Assembly: GCA_019358975.1 (NCBI GenBank)
Contig: JAHHIL010000039.1
Location: 1 to 53,288, forward strand
DNA: 53,288 nucleotides
Origin: Trichocoleus desertorum ATA4-8-CV12
GTDB taxonomy: Bacteria; Cyanobacteriota; Cyanobacteriia; FACHB-46
Reading direction: 5' to 3'
This document shows positions 1 to 9,437 of the stretch, piece after piece. Positions within the stretch are counted from its first letter, which is position 1. The number at the start of each line of letters is the position of its first letter. A program made the position numbers and the translations under genes. The notes beneath the pieces are model-generated. The model was not told the DNA's origin and searched no databases. It worked only from the letters and a program-made list of their open reading frames with translations.

Positions 1-165
1 GGTTGGAATTGGATTCGTTTAGCCCTCACTCGACAATGGAACATTTCTCTTTTTCAGTTTCTATCGAGTGCCCCAGACCCGCAGCCTGCGATCGCTTCTC
101 AACGACAACAGGATCAGTGCTTTAATCATGAATTTATTGTCCTGAAACACTTTCCAGCTTTTTAG
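1..165 (+). CDS. 3' end of an unrecognised protein, possibly a transposase C-terminus
   Basis: The first forward frame is open from the window edge to a TAG at 163-165, giving 54 residues that begin GWNWIRLALTRQW and end LKHFPAF. The aromatic and basic composition and the WIRLAL start recall C-termini of IS4-like cyanobacterial transposases, but this is only a resemblance. It runs convergently into the ferritin-like gene just downstream, with 9 bp between the two stops. The start and catalytic part lie outside the window, so the identity is uncertain. Confidence 0.4.
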   Translation, partial: GWNWIRLALTRQWNISLFQFLSSAPDPQPAIASQRQQDQCFNHEFIVLKHFPAF

Positions 166-174
166 TTTTGTCAG

Positions 175-918
175 TCAAGCAGGGGTGAAACCAATATGAG
201 GTAGAGAAGACTCTGGAAATGCCCAAACGCCAAATCCCCAGAACTTGGTCATGTGATTGATCTCATCTTGGGTTAACTCTTCTAGGACTGCCTGGAGAGG
301 GCCTGTCGTATGCGCCATCAGCCAAAGATAGAGACAAGTGGCACCATATTCGGTGGCAATGCGATGCAGCCCATGTTGATATAAATCATTGCGGAGATTA
401 CCAGACGACTGATAGGAACGAACTGCCCGCTGAGTGGGTGTGACCTTTTTACCTGTGAGATGGGTATATACCTTCATGAGGGCTAGCGTATGTTGCCGTT
501 CCTCCTTTTCCCACAAAGCTGGCTCTGTCAAAGAACCATGTCCGTCTACGGTACCTCCGACAAACCGAGCCAACTGGGGATGTAATTGCTCTAGATATAG
601 CCGACTGGTTTGCGTATATTGGCGAATGGGAGCTTCTGTGTCGATCGCGCCTTTGAGAATCGCCAAAAACACATCCAGGTCAATTCCAACCACTTGCTGA
701 CGGTCAATCGCTTGCCAATCAATCGGTTGCCAAGGCCGAGTTTGCGGAGTTCTAAACTGAACCGGGAGATCTTCTAGGCGATCGCGCAAATGTTCTACAG
801 AAAGATAGCAATTGATCAGAGCATCAATTCGACGTTGAATCTGCCAGTGATTCAGGCTTGGGTGGTATTGACCTGCTAAATCTACTAGAGCCGAGTCTAA
901 TTGCAATGTTTCAACCAT
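175..918 (-). CDS. Ferritin-like diiron protein related to acyl-ACP desaturases
   Basis: 247 residues. Two diiron signatures are visible: EERQH near residue 138 and DEINH near residue 217. An upstream helix carries a further carboxylate (DTEAPIRQYTQ), which matches the spacing of the ExxH and DExxH ligands in soluble acyl-ACP desaturases. The plant enzymes are longer, about 360 residues, so this is a compact relative. A role as an oxidase or desaturase on a thioester-bound acyl chain is inferred from the ligands only. The gene stands alone, with about 190 bp to the divergent STAND gene. No signal peptide or membrane segment is seen, so it should be soluble. Confidence 0.6.
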   Translation of the reverse strand: MVETLQLDSALVDLAGQYHPSLNHWQIQRRIDALINCYLSVEHLRDRLEDLPVQFRTPQTRPWQPIDWQAIDRQQVVGIDLDVFLAILKGAIDTEAPIRQYTQTSRLYLEQLHPQLARFVGGTVDGHGSLTEPALWEKEERQHTLALMKVYTHLTGKKVTPTQRAVRSYQSSGNLRNDLYQHGLHRIATEYGATCLYLWLMAHTTGPLQAVLEELTQDEINHMTKFWGFGVWAFPESSLPHIGFTPA

Positions 919-1115
919 CTTTATCTCAACCAGCTCTTTTTCCGTAGCTTACAAAGGCGCAGCATGCTTTGTCAGTCGGCTGAAGTCGGGAGTTTTATCC
1001 GGGCAAAAAGTCGGAAAGTCGGAAAAACCGAATGAGCGATTGTAGCCAACCTTAGCCGTCAGTCAGGTTGGAACATACGGGGTAGACTAAATACAACTTT
1101 GCGATGTGGCTATCA

Positions 1116-3524
1116 ATGGACGCTGAAGCAGTATTGGCATGGGTTGACACCCTAGTTCTGACCAAAACTGGGCAACGTCTGAGTGATTTGCAGAAAACAA
1201 TCTTGCACAAAGTCTGGCAGGGACATAAGTATCTCGAAATCGCCACTGACTACGGTTGTACCGAAGGGCATGTCAAGGATGTTGGTTCGGACCTGTGGAA
1301 ATTTCTCTCCCAACAACTCGGCGAAAAGATTACTAAAACGAACTGCCGCACCGCGTTAGCCCGATATTTTCAAACTACATCAACCACGCCACAAATTTCT
1401 CGTACTCAGCCTGATTTCTCGGCTCCTCCCACATTCCATCCAGGTGTAGCCCCCACCACAGAACCTACTAACTTTATTGGACGGACAACCGCGATCGCTC
1501 ACCTCAATCGCTTAGCCACCCAAGGAACTAAGGCGATCGTCATTCAGGGAGAAGGCGGTTTAGGGAAAACTACACTGGCCCAACAATACCTGCAAACCCA
1601 GGAATTTGAGGTGGTTTTAGAACTGTTGATGGCGAAGGAAACACAAAATATCACCTCTGCTGAACGGGTCGTAGAGGAATGGCTACAGCACGACTTTGGC
1701 CAAGAACCCAGCGTAGACTTTGGCGTAAATTTAGGGCGACTCAAGCGGCAACTGCAAACGCGGCGCATTGGCATATTAATCGACAACTTGGAGCCTGCCC
1801 TGGATTTGCAAGGACGCTTGCTAGCCGCGCATCGTAACTATGTTGAGCTGTTGCGGATTTTGACCGATAGTAGAGTCCGATCGCTAACCTTAATTACTAG
1901 TCGCGATCGCCTATGTGAATCGAGCCTCAACCTACTACACTATCGGCTGCCCAGCTTAGAGCAAGAGGCTTGGCAGCAGTTCTTTCGGCATCAAGAGATG
2001 GCAATTGATGAGTCAGTGCTGCAAAAAATGCACCGAGCCTATGGCGGCAATGCTAAGGCAATGGGGATTCTTTGTGGGGCGATTCAGGAAGACTTTGCTC
2101 ATGATATGGCCGCTTACTGGCAAGAAAACGACGGCGATTTGCTAGTGACCACCGACTTAAAAGATTTAGTCGCCAGCCAAGTCAATCGTCTGCAAGCTCT
2201 AGACCCCCAAGCGTATCGATTGTTTTACCGTCTGGGCTGTTATCGCTACCAAGATGTCCCCACCATTCTTACGGCAGCACTACTCTGTTTACTTGGGGAT
2301 GTTCCACTGACTCAACAGCGACAAACGATTGCTTCACTGCGTAACCGTTCTCTGATCGAACACCATAACGGCGGCTACTGGCTGCATCCCGTCATCCGTG
2401 CCGAGGCGATCGCCCGTCTACGAGCCAGTGAAGAATGGGTCACTGTAAATCACCAAGCAGCAGAGTTTTGGACTGGCAGTGTACCTGCGATTGAAACGAC
2501 CAAAGATGCGCTACAAGCCCTAGAAGCCTACTATCACTACATCGAAGTTAATGATTTTGAGGCAGCGGGCCGAGTGATTCTCAAAAGTAGAAATAATCAG
2601 TGGCAGCAGTTTCTCCCTCTAGGTAGCACCTTATATCGCATGGGGCTCTTGCAACCACTGCTCGCTGCGATTACTCAAGTGATTTGCAATGTGCACTCCG
2701 ATCGCAACCTCAGCGAACTCTACAACATCTGGGGAGATTTGCACTGGATTACGGGCAGAATTCATCAGGCGATCGCTTGCCAAGAAACGACGATGACGCT
2801 GGCTCATCAAGCCTTGCAGTCTCTCCCTACTGCACCTCAAACTCCAGCAGAGAAACATCAGCTTTACTACTTCAAAATGCTGGAAGTCGATTCCCTCCTC
2901 AGCATTGGTCTTTATAAAATTGATCTGTGGGAATTAGCAGATGCCGCCCGTTTGTTTCAGCAAGTCATAGCGCTAGCTCAAAACACCGAACATCACCGTT
3001 GGGCCGAAAAAGCAACGGTATGTTTAGCTTTAGTTAACTCTTACTTGAATTTACCAACCGCATCCTTTGCATTGGCGGAATTAATTTACCACTCACTTCT
3101 CACCGAGCAATTGGTAGAACAAACTGGTAGGTTCGCTTACTTTATTCAAATCCTGGGTCAAACCTATGTCAACTTAGGTGATTTTGAGAAGGCAAGTGCC
3201 CTGTATCAGATGGCCTTGAACTTTTCTGAAACAGGTGGCTACACCCAAATCAAAGCCAAAACTCTCAATGGTTTAGCTGAAATTAATCGCCAACAATCTG
3301 CTTTTGACAGCGCCCTCAATCATCACGCCGAAGCGATCGCCCTATTAGAACAAATTGGGGCCAAATGTGACTTGGCTGAAGCTTATTTCCAACTAGGACT
3401 CACTCACCAAACGATGAACAATATTGTGAGTAGTCAAACCAACTTTGATCGGGCCATCCAGCTATTCACAGAAATGCAAGCGCCTCAGCAAGTGATCAAA
3501 GTGCAGCAAGCCCAGCGGTCATAG
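1116..3524 (+). CDS. vMAP-type HTH / NB-ARC ATPase / TPR protein
   Basis: About 802 residues. The N-terminal 85 or so match the HTH-like domain of vWA-MoxR associated proteins (start MDAEAVLAWVDTLVL). A linker is followed by an NB-ARC/STAND ATPase with P-loop GEGGLGKTT near residue 145 and a Walker-B-like ILIDNLEPAL. From about residue 480 the chain becomes helical TPR-like repeats to the end. STAND proteins of this type are ATP-driven switches in signalling, and some act in defence or conflict systems. No enzymatic effector domain is fused here, so any effector would be a partner. I chose the ATG at 1116 because the family starts at this Met; an in-frame ATG at 1104 adds four residues. Confidence 0.75.
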   Translation: MDAEAVLAWVDTLVLTKTGQRLSDLQKTILHKVWQGHKYLEIATDYGCTEGHVKDVGSDLWKFLSQQLGEKITKTNCRTALARYFQTTSTTPQISRTQPDFSAPPTFHPGVAPTTEPTNFIGRTTAIAHLNRLATQGTKAIVIQGEGGLGKTTLAQQYLQTQEFEVVLELLMAKETQNITSAERVVEEWLQHDFGQEPSVDFGVNLGRLKRQLQTRRIGILIDNLEPALDLQGRLLAAHRNYVELLRILTDSRVRSLTLITSRDRLCESSLNLLHYRLPSLEQEAWQQFFRHQEMAIDESVLQKMHRAYGGNAKAMGILCGAIQEDFAHDMAAYWQENDGDLLVTTDLKDLVASQVNRLQALDPQAYRLFYRLGCYRYQDVPTILTAALLCLLGDVPLTQQRQTIASLRNRSLIEHHNGGYWLHPVIRAEAIARLRASEEWVTVNHQAAEFWTGSVPAIETTKDALQALEAYYHYIEVNDFEAAGRVILKSRNNQWQQFLPLGSTLYRMGLLQPLLAAITQVICNVHSDRNLSELYNIWGDLHWITGRIHQAIACQETTMTLAHQALQSLPTAPQTPAEKHQLYYFKMLEVDSLLSIGLYKIDLWELADAARLFQQVIALAQNTEHHRWAEKATVCLALVNSYLNLPTASFALAELIYHSLLTEQLVEQTGRFAYFIQILGQTYVNLGDFEKASALYQMALNFSETGGYTQIKAKTLNGLAEINRQQSAFDSALNHHAEAIALLEQIGAKCDLAEAYFQLGLTHQTMNNIVSSQTNFDRAIQLFTEMQAPQQVIKVQQAQRS

Positions 3525-3640
3525 CGCCGCGATCGCGTCCCTGATCAGCTTAGAAAGCTAGACAGAAGGGTGCGATCGCCGACTAGACTAACAAAGGAAG
3601 CTATTTCTCACTAAGATTACAGTGATTGAAACTACAAACC

Positions 3641-4621
3641 ATGCAGAGTAACCAACCACTTTCCCTACCCCTGATGGGATGCGGCACCTGGGCCTGGGGG
3701 AATCGCTTACTGTGGGGCTACGACGAGAGCATGGATGAGCAGTTGCAAGCCGTCTTTAACTTGTGCGTCCAGCAAGGTGTGACGTTATTCGACACAGGTG
3801 ATTCCTATGGCACAGGCAAATTTAATGGACGCAGTGAGCAATTGCTCGGACAGTTCACCCAGGAGTATGTCGGCCCCAATCAAGCAGAAATCTGTATTGC
3901 GACTAAATTAGCCGCTTATCCCTGGCGCTTGACTCGTAAAGCAATGATATCGGCTGGACAAGCCTCAGCTCAACGTCTAGGGAGAAATGTGGATTTGGTG
4001 CAAATGCATTGGTCTACGGCCAATTATGCACCCTGGCAGGAATGGTCTCTCTTAGATGGTCTGGGCGATCTGTATGAGCAAGGACTTGTCAAAGCGGTAG
4101 GTCTCTCTAATTACGGCCCCAAGCGGCTGAGACAAGTGCATCAAAGATTGGCGGAGCGGGGCATCCCCATCACCACATTACAAGTGCAATACTCGCTGCT
4201 GTCTACTTACCCTGTGACAGAGCTGGGATTGAAAGATGCCTGTGATGAGCTAGGTATCAAACTGATTGCTTATAGCCCTTTGGCTCTGGGAATTTTGACG
4301 GGTAAATATTCTGAGCAAGGCCCCTTCCCCAAAGGCATTCGTGGGCTGCTCTTTAAACAACTCCTGTCAGGTAGCAAACCTTTATTAGATTGCCTACGAG
4401 CGATCGCCGCCTCTCGCAACAAAACCATGTCTCAAGTTGCACTTAATTGGTGTATCGCTAAAGGCACCATTCCCATTCCCGGCGCTAAAAATGTGGAACA
4501 AGCACAGGAGAATATAGGAGCTTTGGGATGGCAACTGGATGCAGGTGAGATTGCAGAACTCGATCAAGCAGCCGCTAACGTAGACAAGCCAATGGTACAG
4601 AATATCTTTCAAACCAAGTAA
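3641..4621 (+). CDS. Aldo/keto reductase
   Basis: 326 residues from the ATG at 3641; a TTG at 3626 would add five. The AKR fold is clear: N-terminal MGCGTWAWG, DTGDSYGTG with the catalytic Asp and Tyr, a Lys in ATKLAAYPW, and the His of QMHWS. NADPH-binding elements GLSNYGPKRL and AYSPLALGILTGKY follow, and PIPGAKN lies near the end. It should be a cytosolic NAD(P)H-dependent reductase of carbonyl compounds; the substrate cannot be read from sequence. Length is normal for the family. It appears to be a single-gene unit after a short gap from the STAND gene. Confidence 0.9.
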   Translation: MQSNQPLSLPLMGCGTWAWGNRLLWGYDESMDEQLQAVFNLCVQQGVTLFDTGDSYGTGKFNGRSEQLLGQFTQEYVGPNQAEICIATKLAAYPWRLTRKAMISAGQASAQRLGRNVDLVQMHWSTANYAPWQEWSLLDGLGDLYEQGLVKAVGLSNYGPKRLRQVHQRLAERGIPITTLQVQYSLLSTYPVTELGLKDACDELGIKLIAYSPLALGILTGKYSEQGPFPKGIRGLLFKQLLSGSKPLLDCLRAIAASRNKTMSQVALNWCIAKGTIPIPGAKNVEQAQENIGALGWQLDAGEIAELDQAAANVDKPMVQNIFQTK

Positions 4622-4734
4622 ATTCGCTATCTACTCTTTTTGTGATAACTATCACTAAAAAACTGAGCTTTAATCACTGAAAGAGAGGAACTGCATCACT
4701 GAGAAACCCTTACAAAATCACCTTTGTAGCGCGG

Positions 4735-5031
4735 GTGGCATCACTGGAAATCCTGCTTAATTGGGTGATATTGAAAGTAGGCAAAACTCCCTTTAGAAAT
4801 ATCATGTTAGTTACTGCATGTCTACTACCTTCTGCCCTCTCTGACTTGTTTGCTCAATCTCAAGACTCTGGCAAGATTACCCTCGCCGATCGCTACGGGC
4901 TGAGAGTCGCTTTGTTGGATTCTGCTTTGAGTGAAGAGGAGCTAGGCTCTATCGATCGCCTGTTACATGCCATTCGTCGAGGCCGAGTTGAGGTAGTCGA
5001 TGAACTCTCTGTCATTCTCTCGCTCAACTAG
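4735..5031 (+). CDS. Small hypothetical protein
   Basis: 98 residues from a GTG at 4735, or 75 from an in-frame ATG at 4804 (MLVTACLLPSALSDLF). The C-terminal half is acidic and helical (ALSEEELGSIDRLLHAIRRGRVEVVDELS). HIP1-like codons fit the host genome, which supports a real gene. I recognise no family and assign no function. The N-terminal hydrophobic patch is too weak to call a signal peptide. Confidence 0.45.
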   Translation: MASLEILLNWVILKVGKTPFRNIMLVTACLLPSALSDLFAQSQDSGKITLADRYGLRVALLDSALSEEELGSIDRLLHAIRRGRVEVVDELSVILSLN

Positions 5032-5219
5032 TTTTATCGACTTGTGTTTCATTTTTTGATTTAAAAAGCCAAAGTTATAGCCCATAGTTTCGGTATTATT
5101 TTCAACTACATTCAAGAAATCTTTAACTCCATCAAGATCCTGCTGTACAAGGCAAAACTCACTCAACCTGTAAAATTAAAAGCGATCGCTTCGTAGCAAG
5201 TCGGTTGGGTTCGGTAAAC

Positions 5220-6194
5220 ATGCCTGTAACAGAAACTCCTTTATTACTCGCCCTAGATTTTGGTGGCACAAAACACGCAGCAGCACTGATTGGTCAAGGT
5301 GAAACCCAATGGCGAGATTCCCGGCGTCAGCTTTCCCCTACTGAACCCACTGTCCAGACCGATTGGGAAATCATGCGATCGCTAGCTCACGAACTGCTGC
5401 AAGGTGCCAAGCCAAGTGCGATCGGAGTTAGCTTTGGTGGGCCAGTCGATGCCAAAACTGGAACAGTGCGGCTCTCTCACCACGTCCCAGGCTGGGAAAA
5501 TCTACCGCTACAGCAGCGCCTAGAGGCAGAATTTGGGGCTCCAGCTAGTGTAGACAACGATGCCAACGTTGCTGCTTTAGGCGAGCATCGTTTCGGAGCA
5601 GGTCGAGGTTGCGACAGCTTGTTCTATATCACCATCAGCACAGGCGTGGGCGGTGGTTGGGTGCTCAACGGCCAACTGTGGTCAGGAGCCGAAGGGATGG
5701 CGGGAGAAATTGGTCATGTCGTGGTTGATCCCGATGGGCCGCTGTGTCTGTGTGGCAAGCGAGGCTGTGTCGAACGTCTAGCCTCTGGGCCTTATATCGC
5801 CCAGGCTGTACGAGAACAGCTAGAAGCCCAACCGCAACGAGGCCAAATTCTGCGATCGCTGGTCAACCAAAACTTAGATGCAATCACCGCTCAAGTAGTA
5901 AGTCAAGCGACAACCCAAGGCGATGACCTAGCCTGGGAAGTTTTGGAAGTGGCAGCTTGGGCGATCGGCCTGGGGATCGGCAACGTGGCTAATTTGATGA
6001 ATCCGCAACGCTTTATCCTAGGCGGGGGGGTGACTAAAGCAGGGGCGCAATGGTGGGAAACGGTACGCCAAACCGCTCAGACTACAGCGCTACCAGAAGT
6101 TCACTTTGAAATTGTCCCTGCGGCTTTAGGTGATGATGCCCCTTTGTGGGGAGCTGTGGCCTTGGCTAGCGATCGCGTTTCCAAAGAACTTTGA
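5220..6194 (+). CDS. ROK-family sugar kinase (glucokinase-like)
   Basis: 324 residues. The phosphate-binding loop DFGGTK lies at the N-terminus, and SFGGPVD and NDANVAALGE carry the substrate and catalytic Asp region. STGVGGG and the GEIGHV zinc/substrate element follow. The ROK zinc motif is complete (CLCGKRGCVE). This combination marks ROK kinases, which phosphorylate glucose or related hexoses, rather than ROK repressors, because no N-terminal HTH is present. I start at ATG 5220; the TTG at 5205 adds only five residues. The DUF554 gene follows after about 60 bp and may be co-transcribed. Confidence 0.85.
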   Translation: MPVTETPLLLALDFGGTKHAAALIGQGETQWRDSRRQLSPTEPTVQTDWEIMRSLAHELLQGAKPSAIGVSFGGPVDAKTGTVRLSHHVPGWENLPLQQRLEAEFGAPASVDNDANVAALGEHRFGAGRGCDSLFYITISTGVGGGWVLNGQLWSGAEGMAGEIGHVVVDPDGPLCLCGKRGCVERLASGPYIAQAVREQLEAQPQRGQILRSLVNQNLDAITAQVVSQATTQGDDLAWEVLEVAAWAIGLGIGNVANLMNPQRFILGGGVTKAGAQWWETVRQTAQTTALPEVHFEIVPAALGDDAPLWGAVALASDRVSKEL

Positions 6195-6253
6195 CTCCTA
6201 TTCCCCCCAAAATTGGGGGGCTAGGGGGGCATGAACGGCTGTAGGATCACTCT

Positions 6254-6991
6254 ATGACACTTGATTTTTGGGCTAAAACCAGCGGCACCTGGATTAATAT
6301 CGGCACTGTTTTAGCAGGTACCACCTTAGGCTTAGGGTTGCAAGGTCGCTTACCCATCCGGATGCAGCGCATCATCACTCAAGGCTTAGGGCTGATCACC
6401 TTGTTCGTAGGGATTCAGATGGCGGGCAGCTTAACCAAAACTCAAGCAGGTCGTATTGATGGTGTGGTCTTAGCACTAGTAGCGATCGCTCTCGGTGGGC
6501 TTTTAGGTGAGTGGTGGCAGCTAGAAGAACGCTTGACGGCAGTGGGAGATTGGCTGAAGCAACGCTTTAAGGGAGGCGGTGGGTTCACTGATGGCTTTGT
6601 CGCCGCTAGCCTCTTGTTTTGTGTCGGACCCATGACATTGATTGGTAGCCTTAATAATGGCCTCACCGGAGATAACACCCTGCTAACCTTGAAGGCGACA
6701 ATGGATGGTTTAGCTGCGATCGCCTTCACCAGCAGTTTTGGCATTGGGGTAGGCTTCTCTAGCTTGATCATTTTGGTCTATCAAGGTGGCTTGTCCCTAG
6801 CGGCAGGTCTGCTCGCTCAGTCTCTCCCCAATCCCGCCACCGATCCCCGTGTGCTGCTAGTGACAGGAGTGGGAGGGCTGATGATCTTGGGCATCTCCTT
6901 AAACTTGTTAGAGATTGCCCAAGTTCGCGTCGCTTCATTCTTGCCAGCCCTGGCATTAGCACCCTTGATCTACTTCATCTTGGCTCGCTAG
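6254..6991 (+). CDS. DUF554 integral membrane protein
   Basis: 245 residues with about seven hydrophobic segments and the typical DUF554 start GTWINIGTVLAGTTLGLGL. The conserved FCVGPMTLIGSLNNGLTGD and the MDGLAAIAFTSSFGIGVGFS segment are intact. Members are inner-membrane proteins of unknown transport or regulatory role (YdfK-type). It follows the ROK kinase in the same direction. It converges on the next gene with only a few bases between stops, so no separate terminator fits there. Confidence 0.85.
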   Translation: MTLDFWAKTSGTWINIGTVLAGTTLGLGLQGRLPIRMQRIITQGLGLITLFVGIQMAGSLTKTQAGRIDGVVLALVAIALGGLLGEWWQLEERLTAVGDWLKQRFKGGGGFTDGFVAASLLFCVGPMTLIGSLNNGLTGDNTLLTLKATMDGLAAIAFTSSFGIGVGFSSLIILVYQGGLSLAAGLLAQSLPNPATDPRVLLVTGVGGLMILGISLNLLEIAQVRVASFLPALALAPLIYFILAR

Positions 6992-6994
6992 CCA

Positions 6995-8116
6995 CTACAG
7001 TTTTTCCACAGCCTGAATCAGGGTTTGCAGAGCTTGAGGTAAACCTTCCTTGTCAATGTCGATATATTCAAAGGTGCTACCCATTGCTTGCACAGTTGAG
7101 GTTGGGTAATCAGCGAAAGCAGCACTGGTGAAGAATCTCAAGCCATTCATGTTAGGGACTCTTTGCTGCTCTAGCACCTGTTGGAACTGGCTCAGTTGGC
7201 GTTGAGACAAACGCTTGATCACCGTGGGCCGAGAAGATGGAGAATTAAGGCCGCTAGTCTGACGGTAGAGCGTGCCATCGGCGGTGAGGTAAGTATCGGT
7301 GATGCTGCCAGTCAAGCCACCGGAAACGCTAAGACGAAATACCACATTGGCATCAATTGGCGCAGGGGGTTCGTTTCCTTCAGGAATGAAAGACGTGAAG
7401 ACTTCGCCTCGACTGCCGCTAGCTGTGGCGTTTTGGGCAATGCGGGAAGCATCTTGGCTCACATGGTAGACCCACTGTTGGCGATCGCCCGCCACAATCA
7501 CCTGCCAGCCAGAAATCGCAATTCTCGTGCAAGCGCGTCCAGGCTCGTAAATCCCCATACAGCCATCAAAGGTAGTGGCTTTAGATTCTAAAACGCGTAA
7601 GCTAGAAGCAGGAACGCGAGCTTGTTGCGCAATGGTTTCAAAGAGGCGATCGACCACTTGAGGCGGCAGAGCGGACGGATCTTGAGTTTCTAGCCTGATC
7701 ACCTGAGCCTTTAGGTCAGTGCGGTAGACCCAGTTTTCTTTACCATTGGTCATTTCGACCCGCCAGCCCTCTACGGTTGCCATCGCGCAGCGCTCGTTAG
7801 GTTGGGCCAGACCTAAGCAGCTATCTCCCCAAGTTTCTCGGCTAAAGCTAACTACTTTTAAGTCGCGCGATCGCAAGTCAAAGCGCTCAACCAAATCTTG
7901 TTTAACTCGCCGAACCACCATTTGGGGCAAACGAGTTTTAGCTTTAGCAGCTTGGGCTTGCTTCAGTTGGGCAATCAGGGGTTGGGAAGGTTGGGGCAGT
8001 GCCATCGCTGCTGATTCAGAGACAGCGCCGAACATCACAGTACCCAACAGAGCCAATGACAAAAGCTTTTGGGTTTGCTTGGCTACTGAGGAGTTGGAAG
8101 TGAAACGAATCGTCAT
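6995..8116 (-). CDS. Secreted hypothetical protein with two cysteine-containing repeats
   Basis: About 373 residues from the Met at 8116; an in-frame ATG at 8143 gives 382. The N-terminus looks like a signal peptide (LLSLALLGTVMFGAVSESAAMA). Two related units follow. Unit 1 has WGDSCLGLAQPNERC...GWRVEM...WVYRTD; unit 2 has FDGCMGIYEPGRAC...GWQVIVAG..WVYHV. Each has a C-x-G/M-x(6-8)-C pair that probably forms a disulfide. The C-terminal third begins VFRLSVSGGLTGS and is a separate domain. I know no function for this cyanobacterial type. Location is periplasm or cell surface by inference from the signal. Confidence 0.7.
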   Translation of the reverse strand: MTIRFTSNSSVAKQTQKLLSLALLGTVMFGAVSESAAMALPQPSQPLIAQLKQAQAAKAKTRLPQMVVRRVKQDLVERFDLRSRDLKVVSFSRETWGDSCLGLAQPNERCAMATVEGWRVEMTNGKENWVYRTDLKAQVIRLETQDPSALPPQVVDRLFETIAQQARVPASSLRVLESKATTFDGCMGIYEPGRACTRIAISGWQVIVAGDRQQWVYHVSQDASRIAQNATASGSRGEVFTSFIPEGNEPPAPIDANVVFRLSVSGGLTGSITDTYLTADGTLYRQTSGLNSPSSRPTVIKRLSQRQLSQFQQVLEQQRVPNMNGLRFFTSAAFADYPTSTVQAMGSTFEYIDIDKEGLPQALQTLIQAVEKL

Positions 8117-8218
8117 TGGAAGCACCAGAAGTAAGAGAGTCATTCATTACTCTCTTAAACTAGCCTTCTGAATCCAACCCCTGAGTTCGGTTACAAAATT
8201 GGTTACAGAATTAACCGA

Positions 8219-9289
8219 TTAGCCAACTGGAACCCCTTTTGTCTGCCGACTGACGGCTTCTGCCAAGATCTCTAGCATTTCAGCAGTCGTTGGTAAGTCC
8301 ACACAGGGATCTGTAATGCTTTGACCATAGGTGAGCTGAGACAAATCGTCGGGAATGGATTGATTGCCCGCCACCAAATGGCTCTCAATCATAATCCCCA
8401 TAATGTGAGGAGAGCCAGCTTTCACCTGAGCCGCAATATCCTGTGAGACCAGAGGTTGGCGGGTATAGTCTTTGTCAGAATTACCGTGACTGCAATCAAT
8501 CATGATGCGCTGATTCAGCTTGTATCGACTCAATTCCTGAGCAGATTTCTCGATGTAGGCAGCGTCATAGTTTGGCCCCTGCTTACCACCGCGTAAGACC
8601 AAGTGACCATCTGGATTACCTGTGGTGGTGACAATACTTGCTAGCCCTTGGGAACTGATCCCTAAAAAATGATGGGGAGAATTGGCTGCTAGCATGGCAT
8701 TCACGGCAGCACCCAAATTGCCATCGGTGCCATTTTTGTAACCCACAGGCATGGAAAGCCCAGAAGCCATTTCTCGGTGAGTTTGGCTTTCGGTGGTGCG
8801 AGCCCCAATTGCTGTCCAAGAAATCAGATCTGCTAAATACTGTGGGGTGATGGGATCAAGCAATTCTGTAGCAGCAGGCAAGCCCAGTTTAGCCAGCTCT
8901 AGGAGCAATTTCCGCGCCTGCCGCAACCCCGTATTGATGTCGTAACTGCCGTCTAGGTGGGGATCGTTAATCAAGCCCTTCCAGCCAATTGTGGTGCGGG
9001 GCTTCTCAAAGTAAACGCGCATGACGATCTCAAGCTGGTCTTGTAGCGCTGTCCGCAGCTTGAGCAATTTTTGGCCATACTCATAAGCAGCATCAACATC
9101 GTGGATTGAACAGGGACCCACAATCACGAGTAGGCGCTGATCCTCTCCCTGCAAAATATTACGAATGCGATCGCGGGTTTCTGCCACCAAAGTAGACACT
9201 TCTTCAGTGATCGGCAATTCGCTATGAATAAAGGCTGGACTTAATAGGGGACGCGTTTCAACGACGTGCAAATCGTAGGTTCTACGCAT
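8219..9289 (-). CDS. aroG: 3-deoxy-7-phosphoheptulonate synthase (DAHP synthase), AroG/AroF type
   Basis: 356 residues, the usual length for class I-alpha DAHP synthases. Landmarks are VGPCSIHD, YFEKPRTTIGWKGL, ARTTESQTHREMASGLS, VGYKNGTDG and IDCSHGNSDKD, which cover the metal, PEP and erythrose-4-phosphate sites. The enzyme condenses PEP and erythrose 4-phosphate as the first step of the shikimate pathway. The short N-terminal extension of this type normally carries the amino-acid feedback site. It is a single gene on the minus strand. The family call is firm; whether the Phe- or Tyr-sensitive label applies cannot be told here. Confidence 0.92.
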   Translation of the reverse strand: MRRTYDLHVVETRPLLSPAFIHSELPITEEVSTLVAETRDRIRNILQGEDQRLLVIVGPCSIHDVDAAYEYGQKLLKLRTALQDQLEIVMRVYFEKPRTTIGWKGLINDPHLDGSYDINTGLRQARKLLLELAKLGLPAATELLDPITPQYLADLISWTAIGARTTESQTHREMASGLSMPVGYKNGTDGNLGAAVNAMLAANSPHHFLGISSQGLASIVTTTGNPDGHLVLRGGKQGPNYDAAYIEKSAQELSRYKLNQRIMIDCSHGNSDKDYTRQPLVSQDIAAQVKAGSPHIMGIMIESHLVAGNQSIPDDLSQLTYGQSITDPCVDLPTTAEMLEILAEAVSRQTKGVPVG

Positions 9290-9437
9290 GGGACTTATAA
9301 ACTCTCAACAAAGAAACCCGGTCTCTCAAATTGCAGCTTAACAGTTTCCCTCTCCATCGTGACGGTTGGATAGAGAATTTAAGCCACAATACTTAAACTT
9401 AGCCCTTTCAGGTAGTCGAAAGCTAAACCGTTTACCA

